Below, piece after piece: positions 26,601 through 35,305 of a stretch of DNA of 64,000 nucleotides. The notes beneath the pieces were generated by a model. The model saw nothing but the letters and a program-made list of their open reading frames with translations. It was not told the origin of the DNA and did no database searches. Origin of the DNA: Hermodice carunculata (taxonomy: Eukaryota > Annelida > Polychaeta > Eunicida > Amphinomidae); the NCBI GenBank assembly GCA_964020975.1, contig OZ026618.1, positions 38,640,390-38,704,389 on the forward strand, read 5' to 3'. The number at the start of each line of letters is the position of its first letter. The first letter of the stretch is position 1. The position numbers were made by a program, and so were the translations under genes.

Positions 26601-29600
26601 ATCCAACAAAATCTACCATAAGGCTCGAAACAGATCTAAATACTCTTAGTATGTGGTGGCGTACATGCCGAGTTCCCTATAACGGATTAATATCCCTGTC
26701 AGTCACATTCTCTTGCAAACATGTCAAAGTAAAACATGATCCTTTCTTCCTAAATTGTGTGAAAATACCAGAAAAGACTAGTCATACACATCGTAGAATT
26801 GCTCTCAGCTCTGATCTGTCACGGAGAGAACATATTGCTCGTATCGCTAATAAAGCTCTGCTACGTAGATTAAGATTTAAATTTAAACTGTCTCGAAAAG
26901 TTTTGTCAAAATTGTAGACTTCTATGATCAAACATATACTGTTAATGTTACTGTGTTTAATGTACAAGAGGCCCTCATATAGGCTGGTGAGCCTGTCGGC
27001 TAATTTTTTTTTTTGTTAAGAATATATGTTTTAACCAAACATATAGTGGAGTATGGGTGTATCATGCTCGACAACTGTGAACTAAATTTATCCAACCGGA
27101 TAGAAAATATTCAATACACAAATCGGTATAGGCTGCTAGAACTAGGATGGAAGACGTTGCACATAGGTGAAAGTACTTCAAACTCATTTTATTTCACAAG
27201 ATGATTAATAACCAGGTACCTACATACCTTGGCGAGTTAGTTCCACCATCGGTGGCGACATTTTTCTGGACTGTATCTCAGAAACTCTGGAAAGAACGTC
27301 TATTCAAATCCCAAATCAAAAGATTATAACAATCCTTTGTCCCCTCTGCAAAACTTTGAAACGATCTACGTACAGAAATAAGGGAAACTACCACACTATT
27401 ATCATTCAAGACCAAGCTTAAGAAAGTAATGTTTATGGATAAGCCTCCGTCTTATTTGGCCCATGGTCAACGTTTTGCCTTCACTTGTCATAGTCAGCTG
27501 CGATCAGGTCATTCTTGTTAGCATTCTGACATGTCACGGTTAGTGTCAAAATAATCCATTTGTCATTGTTGACATCCAGTTGAAACATGTGAACACTTTT
27601 TCTTTGATTGCCCGAGATATTCTTGTTTTTTTCTCGCGCTAATCTGTTGAGGAATGTTGTTTCGATTGTAGCCCCGGGAGCTAATATAAATCCCACTCTC
27701 CTCCTCAGCCTTGATCGTAATTATTACCTTAAAACGTTATTGTGAGGAAACCCCGACTTGGATAATTCTTGAAACGAAGGGTTATTCACTAGTGTACAAG
27801 TATTTATTTGTAGCTCCAAACGATTTGAATTCTTACTCCTGGGACCATGGTAACAATACGTTCAAATTTAATCTAATTATCCGGGCAAGGCATGACGCTG
27901 CTGCCTTGAGGGTAATCCGTGTGTCTTGCTATTCATGACTGTGCTTTTGTTGTACGCACGCGCGGATGCTGTCACCATGTTAGCCTCCTCGTGGAGACCC
28001 TTGGGTTATAATTTTTAATTGAATGGTTAATGAATGTGGAAATTGCATCACTATTGTATTGTAGTATGCTTTGGACCTATGTCTGTCCTGTGTGTTTTGT
28101 ATATTCTGAATGTGTGTCTTGATTGTCTGCCAGTCGAAAACGTCCAGATTAGTTGTATTGTATGGCTATAAGGCAATCCAAGTTAAATAAATACATTTAA
28201 AATACATGTATCATATTTGTGTCTATCGTCTGCCTGTATAGAAGTTTAGACACATTTGTTTTACATGGAGAGAGCATTTCAAAATTTTTTAATCTTGTCG
28301 TTCGTATGTCATTTTATTGGTATTACTTTTCATTATATTATAGTGTGTCATTCTCTCAGTATTGCTTCTGATTTTTTTTTATAGTATGTCATTCTCTTAA
28401 TATTGCTTCTGGTTTTTATAGTATGTCATTATGTTTGTATATCATTATTTCATATGTCATTCCTTTAGTATTTATTCTGATTATTTCATAATATGCCATT
28501 CTTCATATTACTTCTCATTATTTTATGGTATATCATTCTCATAGTATTACTCCTCATTATCTGATGATATGTCCTTCTGTTAGCATTACTTCTCATTATT
28601 TTATAGTATGTCATTGACATCGTATTATTTCTCCCTATTTCATAGAATGTCATTCTCTTGGTATTAGTACTCCTTGATATACTATGTTGATTGTGTGTCT
28701 TTCTTCGTGTAAAGTGAATGCCTAACGGGTTTGCTATTGTTCTGATGCCTCCTGACTACAATGTAAACATTCTCGAACAGAAAATATCGATTTTGGACAT
28801 TCTGATTTCTTAAAGTAGCATCCATAAGCACATGCGGTATTGTTCTAGATTCTAGAGCGTTCTTTTAGTGAACGGTATTTTGAAAAGCAAGAGCGCTACA
28901 TTTCTGTGTCAGGCAGCTGCGATGAAAATTTTAAGCGGCGAAACTTTAAAGGCACAGAATGCCGCTCCGTTTAAAAACTTTAACATTTGTACGTGTAAAC
29001 AGAAGCTTCGGAACACAGAGGGATGCGCCCCTGTGCAAACTGGTATACTTCAGAAAGTGAGGAAGGCTTCCATATATAAACACTGGCAAGCTTCATTTAA
29101 GCAAGTGTACTTAAAAGTATATGTAATGAGTGAAATGAAACCGGTTGTCATATTTCATGATTTATAATGGAAGAGTAATCTTTTGAAAATATGCTGTAAT
29201 CACTCTTCAGCGTATATGAGCAAAGGAGATAGAAATATAATCTATTTCCACGAAGAGCAGGTGTCAAATTATTCATCGGACAAAGAGCGAGAGAAGGTGG
29301 CTGGTGTTAGTTTCGAATTGGTCAATCAAACATATGCAGTAATGCATTAAATGCTTTTGAAACTGAAGAGATAAGCCCTATATCTTTCACCGAAAGGCCC
29401 GTAGAGTGGAACATTTCACTGTTACATGTTGGCCAATGTTGTTCGAAGAATGAACGTTTACTAAATTTCCAGATTAGAACAGCAATAATTCCGACCCCTT
29501 GCCTTCAATACCAGTCTTCTGGCAAATTTTAGACAACCATTCTTCCTACTGGTAACTATTTCTGTCCAATTGTTCATGCTCACTGTAGGTGTCAACACAT

Positions 29601-30069
29601 TTTATCACAAATGACTCTGATCTTGCATGAAAAATCATTAATAGGATCAGGGACGTGTCTATAACACGTCCCTGATAGGATGTATTCATAGATAAATGCG
29701 GTCCTACTCTAACACCTTTTGAGCAAAAGAGGGAGCCACCCGCACCAGGGCAAATCCATGTTATTAGCATGGTTAAAAATACTTTCTCAACAGTATAAAG
29801 AGCACGAACGCAGAATAATCTTAAGAAAATGTATTATCATATATTTCAAACATAAAGGATGCTTAAATTGATTAGAAATTGGCTCTTTTTTTGGTTGAAA
29901 AGGTGATATTGTGGATATTTACGTGGTATATAATATAAATCTGCCCTGATCATGGTGGAAGCATCAGTCTGTTGCCCTGGCAACACAGGAAGTGAACAGG
30001 ATCGCAGTTAAAAATGAATGTCTCCTATTACAATTTACACCACCCTTTTCTTTTTAAATGTACTTATCA

Positions 30070-30103
<34 letters not shown>

Positions 30104-33100
30104 GCCTTCAGAATTTGAAGTGACACGAAAAAAACGTTGCTTCCTTTATTTTAAAAGTGAGTGATCACTGTTGCAGGTAACGCTCACCGTAAGTTTCCAA
30201 TATTTCTTGAGGAAACATCAACTGAAGTATTTGCATGACACTTATGATCTTTACTACCGGCCGGTCGTCAGGACTAATTCCATTGATGCGGTCAAGGTGA
30301 GTTATTTCCCCGCACGGGATAATGAAGCCAGCGTCTTTGCGATGCTTCCCTGTCTGTAGGAGTGATAGAAGCATCACGTGGTGGGCGGGACGCCAGGCAT
30401 CCCTGTTGGCGGAGTGACAGAAGCGCCACCTGTCTCTCACTGAACATAGAAGTGCACAAAGGTCAAATATTGAAAGCTATGGAAATAACTGTTTTGGGTG
30501 GACGTTTGACTCACCAAGACTTTTGCTCTTATTTCTTTTTATCAAGAGACTTTGTAGTCTTCATTTTTTTTTTTTTTTGAATGAATCCCGGTCAGAAAGG
30601 TGTTTGGTCCTGGTTAAAAGGACCTCTTTACAAATTGAATAGAGAAAGGAGATTTCTTGTACTGAATGCACTCTGACTTAGGCTAATCTACCGTTGGCTA
30701 ACTAAACTGATACAAGGACTTGACCAGTTTGTATTAAAAAGTGCCGAAGAGCATAGAAATGTAATGAGATTTTAATATTGAACATTGAAAATCGGATATA
30801 TTGGGATCTTGTGTATCAGATCGAATATCGTAAGCAAACGTCAGGCGCTGTCGGATGTGCGTTTCTGTGCATGCAAATAGCTTGTTGCTCTTATGATGAT
30901 ATTCCGTCCAGTGCTATAAATTAGGCCTCATAATTGAATAACTTAAGAACTCAGTCTGAAACCTAAGGTGTATGAAAATAGTGATTATCAGCTGACCAGG
31001 AGTGAGACGGCACGGCTTAAACTTGTCCGCGTGTGGGCGGCTAAGCTGGGCTTCCCAAAACCTTGACATCACATTTAACGATCATCCAATGCCCAGTTTA
31101 GCATCCTTGTCTATGGAGGTCTGTCAAAAGCCTTATCCTTCATAAAATCGGCGGTCCGAGGGATGGTCTAGCCCGAGAGAGATTTGTCCAGCCAGGGACA
31201 CTCATTTAGAGATGAGATGATCTATGTGCCCCAAAATAGAAGTGCAAATCACTGGTTGCCAAGGTAACATAAGAAAAACATTTTGATTACTTAATGGAGA
31301 CAAAAACAAAAAAAAACAGGGATATGCTCATGGACAATGCTCTTGCAAGAGGGATCCTGTGGCCTTATTTGCATGGTACACTTAACATTACCATGGTAAC
31401 AGTTTCTCTGTATGCAGATTGACCAGACTTGTTGCTCACCTGGATTTTCGTAGTAATTTGAATCGGATATCGAATATGCACTTGCCCCTCATGTAGCACA
31501 CAGAACATTAAATGTCTGATAAAATTTAACATCAGACCATTGTTATAAATAAACATTTTTTCCCTCTTAGGGAGCTACTACCGTCTTCACCACGCGCCAA
31601 TTTATAAGCAACAGGGCCACGGTGGAGGCTGCTCTTTTCAATGCTGTCAGAGAAAGAGTCGGGGGAAAGTGCTGCGAAAAGGATTGTGTGGCTGAAGGTA
31701 CAATAGCCGATTGGATGTCGCTTGATAAACACATTGGGAAATAACTACTCTTGACAAAATTTATTCCATGATTTAAAATTTTTGGTTTGATTATGGCTCC
31801 ATTTATTTTCTGTAAATCAGATTGTGAAACAAGATTTAGCTGTGCCTCAAGTTTCGTTTGCATGTTCGAACTTCTCAAGCGGCTGGTCAAACAAAGATTT
31901 TCAATTATTTTTTTTTCAGGAAATTGTGTAGCTGGTTGTAAGCAGTATTCCACCTGCACTACGGCTGACCAAGGCATATTTGCAACGGTTCGGTACTTCC
32001 AATTCGGGTCTGTGAGAATCCCAAGTGATGTTGAATCGAGATTTATGCAAACGTTGCTCCTTCAGGAATCAACAGAGACAGAGAAGTTCAAGCAGTCAGC
32101 AACAGTCGTGACCAAGATCACAGATCAGCAGGTACGAGGAAAAATATGTCATGAAAAGTATGTTACCAAAAATATTTTGTCCCCCAAATTTAATGTCCTG
32201 CAACGCCTCCGTATCATCAGCAAGTGCAATGCGTTAGCCAAGTTCTGTACTATCCCCGTCCGCTCCAATCCCGGTTTACCTCAAAAATATAGATATTGAA
32301 ACATTGCAGAATTTGTTTTTATACTTATTTTTATCAACTCACCCTCAACAGATAATTTTGGAATGCACACGTGTCTGATAACAGCTCCTTGTCTCAGGTT
32401 AATATTTAACCCCCCGGGATTTAACCAAGGCAATCCGCCCATGTCGCATTTCACAAAAATGTCGCCCCAAATATGCCACAGACTTCACGCCAAGGTGGCG
32501 TGCATGTTTAAGTGTCCTCCCTGGGACAAAGAATAACGAGTATACCTTCTCTCATCTCCTCCTTTGCTCGCTACATATTTCTTGTGTTGTTCTCCTGCCA
32601 GTATCATGTGAGAAATTCTCGAAAGTTTTGCTACGTAAAAACCACAAGTTTGAAAGGTGTTACGGTATTTGGTTTCGGTAATGAATACTTAATATCCCGC
32701 CCCCATGTTTGACAAAATGAAATAACTTGTTTTTGTTTGTTTGTTTGTGTTTTTTTAAATCCGTTGGTGACATATGTGTATTGTTCCCACTCATCACAAT
32801 TTTCCACGGTCGAAGAGCTGCAGTAGCAATATTTTTCTTCCAATGAATTCAAAGGTCGTTTTGGACTAAAGTCCCTGTAAGCTTCAAGGATCATTTCTGA
32901 TAAATTTTAAGTTGACTTATCACATTGGAACAGCCCTTTCGTGTAAAATAATGATGCCTCGGCATAATTTTTTGGCGCTAATAACGCGTTCCTTGGTAAT
33001 TGAAGGTTCTTGTAAGTAACTGTCACTATAGTAACTGTTTCGGCGTCAGTGGGTGCGTTTCGGCGTTTCATGGCGGTTCCCGGCGTGACACCGCGTTACA

Positions 33101-35104
33101 AACGCTGGGAAACGCCAAAATCCAATGAAACCCTCTGGAGCTCGGCGTTAACCAGCGTTAGTTGGCGTGTCCCAGCGTTAATCCTCGTTTCCCCGTGTTT
33201 GACACCCTTTCAACCCTGGCAAACGCTCTGAAGTCCTCTTAACTAGCAAATTCACTGGAATACATGTCAAATTTGAATTCAATTGAACTGGCATGAAAAG
33301 GATCCATGAAGATTTGTGTCTTGCACTTGTACTTACCATCAATATACCTTTATTTTTTATACTCATGGGTAGTATAACATAATTATCTTTAAAATTATGA
33401 TGATTATTTTTCCATTGAGGGGTATCTGTTGTGAATGACTTTCCTCACGATCATTGATATTTTGGTCACTGCAATCTTGGTTACAAACTAGTAAAGACAA
33501 ATAACCAACCCTGTTTTCAAATTGTAATTTATTCAAACAACGCACAGCAGTATTTATTCTGTGTACAGCACATATACCAAGTCCTTATGCACTGCACTAT
33601 ATGACAAGATAGTTGAATTGTATGTCCATAAGAGCGGAGTCATTTTATACGCTATAAAAAAAAAAAACACCTTGCATTTGGATTTATAGACCCAGCGACC
33701 TGGAAGTGACTTAGATCATGAACTGAGTTCTCGTACACACGGGAATTTAAAACCAAATCTTCCGATTTTCGTTTGCTGTTACCAAAGCATGAGAAACAAA
33801 TTTGATTGGAATGATCAGTTTCTTAATTAATTGGAAATCAATTTCAGCTTTTTACCGTGCTGAGGGGGACAGACTATTCTGGAAGACAGATGATGTCGTA
33901 ATTAAGAACTTGATCTTCTTGTCATACAGTGCAGTGCGTAAGGACTTGGTATACATGTACATGTACATATTCATGTATACGTACTGCTCTATCATTTATC
34001 GATGCCAGTTTCAGGTCTACGAAATTGTCTTCATTTTCATAAAAAAAAAAAATACAATGCAGATGTGTCGGCATTGATGTACACAAAATAAGCCTACCAA
34101 TTGCACATGCCTCAATGAAGAAATGTGAAAATAATACTGTATATTACATTCACATCTTTGCAAGGCAAAAACTATACATTGCTGACTTGTGCTGTACATG
34201 CAATAAAAATTGCCGTGTTTAAATAAATTTATTGAATCTAAATGTTATGTGATCACTGAATCTGCATCTTGAAATATGCCAAGTCGCTCTATCAGCCCAG
34301 AAGCACGCTGATTGAGGTGAGAGGTCATTCAACACAGAAAGCGTTTTTTCCCCATTCAACTTGTTACGTTACCCTGGTAACCAGAATCAAACTTTTCATT
34401 TTTATCAATTTCTTGCACTACAGTTTCATGGATATATGAAAACAGTAGGCCTATAACCTACATGTGATGACAAACACTAAAACAAACTTCTTAATAAATG
34501 GAGCTGTCATCCATAACAATTCTATCCGTAACAATTCTTTTCGAAGCTTTATATACATTATAATTTTACCTCTGCACATTTCTATATTTAGTGTCTGAAG
34601 TTTGTATTGAATGGCCTGTGACCTAGTTAGAGGAACACATCTTACTGAGCATGCTCAGCTCAGATGGCTATTTTGGCTGATTGTTACATGTTGTTGGCAA
34701 TCGTGTTCATAGTTGGTCGTGTCAAAAGGTTTTCTCTGCATGGGGCCTACATATACATGTGGCCCACATGTACATCCGCCGTCCATGTGATGAATGGTAC
34801 TTGATCTAAAAGACGTTTCAAAACTATTTTACAGGTCACCCAAATACAGAACAGTGCCACAGAAATTACCCAGAATGCCACAGCACAAGCTACATTGATA
34901 ACGTCGCGAGCCTCGACTAACGCCACAGCGACCGTAGAAAAAGCGAGGAGTGACGGTCTAAAGTTACTGTATAGTTCCGTCAACCTGACGAATCAATCAC
35001 ACAAAAACACATTTGACCTCTTGCGAACTCTGAAAACACACAACAGGGTGCATTTAAGTGTTGACTACCAGAACTTAATTGTGGGACCAATGAAGGCACC
35101 TTAG
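17562..35104 (+). CDS. membrane-anchored SPFH/band-7 domain protein, six coding exons, complete
   Basis: The exons 17562-17675, 18639-18803, 30177-30296, 31571-31697, 31920-32131 and 34835-35104 join in phase (0,0,0,1,0) into about 335 residues. Residues about 7-30 form one membrane span after a short acidic/basic N-terminus, so a type II protein is likely. The SPFH domain follows ([15 protein letters not shown], then [16 protein letters not shown], then [20 protein letters not shown], and later [20 protein letters not shown]). A six-cysteine insertion (KCCEKDC, then [13 protein letters not shown]) interrupts it. The C-terminal part is Ala/Thr/Asn-rich with four N-x-S/T sequons. Cysteines and sequons suggest a luminal or extracellular domain, unlike cytoplasmic flotillins and stomatins. 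Known of the family: SPFH proteins oligomerise on membranes. This protein's specific role is unknown to me. All introns use GT-AG. Confidence 0.85.
17806..17975. repeat. degenerate pentanucleotide satellite (AGTAC/AGTGC)
   Basis: About 170 bases are built almost only of CAGTA and CAGTG pentamers with point variants. It lies in intron 1-2 of the SPFH gene, 130 bases after the first coding exon. Confidence 0.9.
18639..18803 (+). CDS. SPFH gene coding exon 2
   Basis: The acceptor is ATAG before 18639, and the donor is GAG followed by GTAAGA at 18804. The exon encodes 55 residues, [10 protein letters not shown] through AVFTADRLE. This is the opening of the SPFH domain, with the conserved G-x-D-x-x-F and F-T-x-D features. 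Confidence 0.9.
18912..21005 (+). mobile_element. 2.1-kb non-coding element with about 510-bp internal tandem units
   Basis: The anchor word TTCGACTTCTTCTC recurs near 18983, 19499 and 20007 (spacing about 516 and 508), with a second anchor set near 19287 and 19795. The outer ends carry CCTCAGCTGAC and, inverted, GCCTCAGCTGATC. No long reading frame is seen. A minus-strand relative lies at 59740-60530, showing it is dispersed. Confidence 0.65.
21015..21178. mobile_element. degraded relative of the CAGT/TA MITEs
   Basis: GTGACCACTCCGTTGAGAC at the left and GGGTAGTCTCTCAAAAAAG at the right resemble the GAGAGACC/GGTCTCTC ends of the elements at 54536 and 62180. The termini are decayed. Confidence 0.35.
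21179..22154. other. intronic stretch without recognised element
   Basis: No coding signal. A GTAT tetranucleotide run occurs at about 22055-22090. Confidence 0.45.
22155..23126 (+). repeat. left arm of the fold-back element
   Basis: It contains a TTTC array near its outer end (22183-22213) and repeated AAGGTCAAGGTCATTT words in roughly 120-bp units around 22560-23000. Confidence 0.75.
24068..25352 (-). repeat. right arm of the fold-back element, with internal duplication
   Basis: This is the inverted counterpart of 22155-23126. The GAAA-rich tract (25232-25310) corresponds to the TTTC array in the left arm. One ACATTTTGGCTTTAAAATG unit is triplicated at about 24898-24960. Confidence 0.75.
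25353..25955. other. intronic stretch between fold-back element and LINE
   Basis: Nothing recognised. AT-rich. Confidence 0.5.
25960..28205 (+). mobile_element. degenerate, 5'-truncated LINE (Jockey/CR1/L2-like)
   Basis: Ordered RT pieces on the plus strand are: [56 protein letters not shown]; then, in another frame, [18 protein letters not shown] and [14 protein letters not shown]-like sequence. A C-terminal region follows ([27 protein letters not shown], then [16 protein letters not shown] in the last frame). The 3' end has TGTCCTGTGTGTTTTGTAT and GGCAATCCAAGTTAAATAAA, tying the tail family to this coding sequence. It has several stops and frame changes, so it cannot be active. A separate insertion lies at 26939-27035. 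Confidence 0.8.
26929..27045 (+). mobile_element. retroposed fragment nested in the LINE, 10-bp target duplication
   Basis: CAAACATATA occurs at 26929-26938 and exactly again at 27036-27045. The roughly 97 bases between (AGAGGCCCTCATATAGGCTG, then a T run and GTTAAGAATATATG) look like the 3' untranslated end of a different LINE. Across the duplicated site the host reading frame would run MIKHI then [13 protein letters not shown], the expected LINE sequence. Confidence 0.8.
28303..28670. repeat. minisatellite, about 45-50-bp units
   Basis: About eight imperfect units of the form AGTATGTCATTCTCTTAGTATT, ACTTCTCATTATTTTAT. It starts about 100 bases after the LINE tail. Confidence 0.85.
28671..29684. 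other. intronic stretch, nothing recognised
   Basis: The open frame at 28868-29167 has no similarity that I recognise. A small perfect hairpin (ATCAGGGACGTGT and its inverse, 29646-29676) lies at the edge of the following repeat. Confidence 0.4.
29685..30025 (-). repeat. dispersed repeat, copy B (inverted to 5.0-5.4 kb)
   Basis: The reverse complement aligns with 5035-5375 from GGCAACAGACTG to GAATACATCCTAT. See that entry for the shared words. Confidence 0.75.
30071..30100. repeat. (TA)n run upstream of SPFH exon 3
   Basis: Fifteen TA units end 76 bases before the exon 3 acceptor. Confidence 0.95.
30177..30296 (+). CDS. SPFH gene coding exon 3
   Basis: The acceptor is GTTGCAG and the donor is AAG followed by GTGAGT. 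It encodes 40 residues, [15 protein letters not shown] through RTNSIDAVK. This is the SPFH core, where family members carry the V-x-x-x-Y/F-R-V-like strand. Confidence 0.9.
31571..31697 (+). CDS. SPFH gene coding exon 4
   Basis: The acceptor is CCCTCTTAG and the donor is GAAG followed by GTACAA, phase 1. It encodes [19 protein letters not shown] through [13 protein letters not shown], the start of the cysteine-rich insertion. Confidence 0.88.
31920..32131 (+). CDS. SPFH gene coding exon 5
   Basis: The acceptor is a T run with TTTCAG and the donor is CAG followed by GTACGA. It encodes [19 protein letters not shown], then the last SPFH strand ([19 protein letters not shown]) and a predicted helix, [17 protein letters not shown]. 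This matches the helical stretch that normally follows an SPFH domain. Confidence 0.88.
32132..34834 (+). other. intron 5 of the SPFH gene
   Basis: 2.7 kb without a recognised element, apart from the GGCGTT/AACGCC word-rich block at 33040-33235. Confidence 0.7.
33040..33235. repeat. cryptic repeat block of GGCGTT / AACGCC words
   Basis: Within about 195 bases the words GGCGTT, GCGTT, AACGC and their complements recur more than a dozen times with irregular spacing, in an otherwise AT-rich intron. It is not a regular tandem array. Confidence 0.6.
34835..35104 (+). CDS. SPFH gene coding exon 6 (C-terminus)
   Basis: The acceptor is TTTTACAG. It encodes 89 residues and a TAG stop at 35102-35104. 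The first half is Ala/Thr/Asn-rich with heptad-like spacing, suggesting a helix. Sequons are NAT (twice), NLT and NQS. The tail ends [17 protein letters not shown]. Confidence 0.85.
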   Translation, partial: VTQIQNSATEITQNATAQATLITSRASTNATATVEKARSDGLKLLYSSVNLTNQSHKNTFDLLRTLKTHNRVHLSVDYQNLIVGPMKAP

Positions 35105-35305
35105 ATTTTTTTGTTTTTTGTTTTTTAACACAATATTGCAACCTGTCGACATCATCGCCATGAGAAGTACTTCCCAAATAGTTTGCATCAACCGCATCAG
35201 TTTCTCCGTTTCTTTCCTACTCCGACAAAGCACCGTGGAGCTACGTCTGTTCGGCAGATTTTTTTCGGCGCAGTTAAACTTCACAATAAAACACCCTCAT
35301 TTATA
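35105..35305 (+). terminator. 3' untranslated region and polyadenylation signal of the SPFH gene
   Basis: AATAAA lies at 35285-35290, about 180 bases after the stop codon. This is the first canonical signal downstream, and a short 3' UTR is therefore likely. Confidence 0.55.

Larger units (their letters stand above)
18804..30176 (+). other. intron 2 of the SPFH gene (11.4 kb, repeat-filled)
   Basis: It contains the 510-bp-unit element (18912-21005), a degraded CAGT-type MITE (about 21015-21178), the fold-back element (22155-25352), a LINE (25960-28205), a 47-bp minisatellite (28303-28670), a dispersed repeat (29685-30025) and a TA run ending 76 bases before exon 3. No further exon is required by phase or by protein continuity. 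Confidence 0.75.

Noticed and set aside
31567-31977. 136-codon open frame on the minus strand
   Set aside because: It is antisense to SPFH exons 4 and 5.
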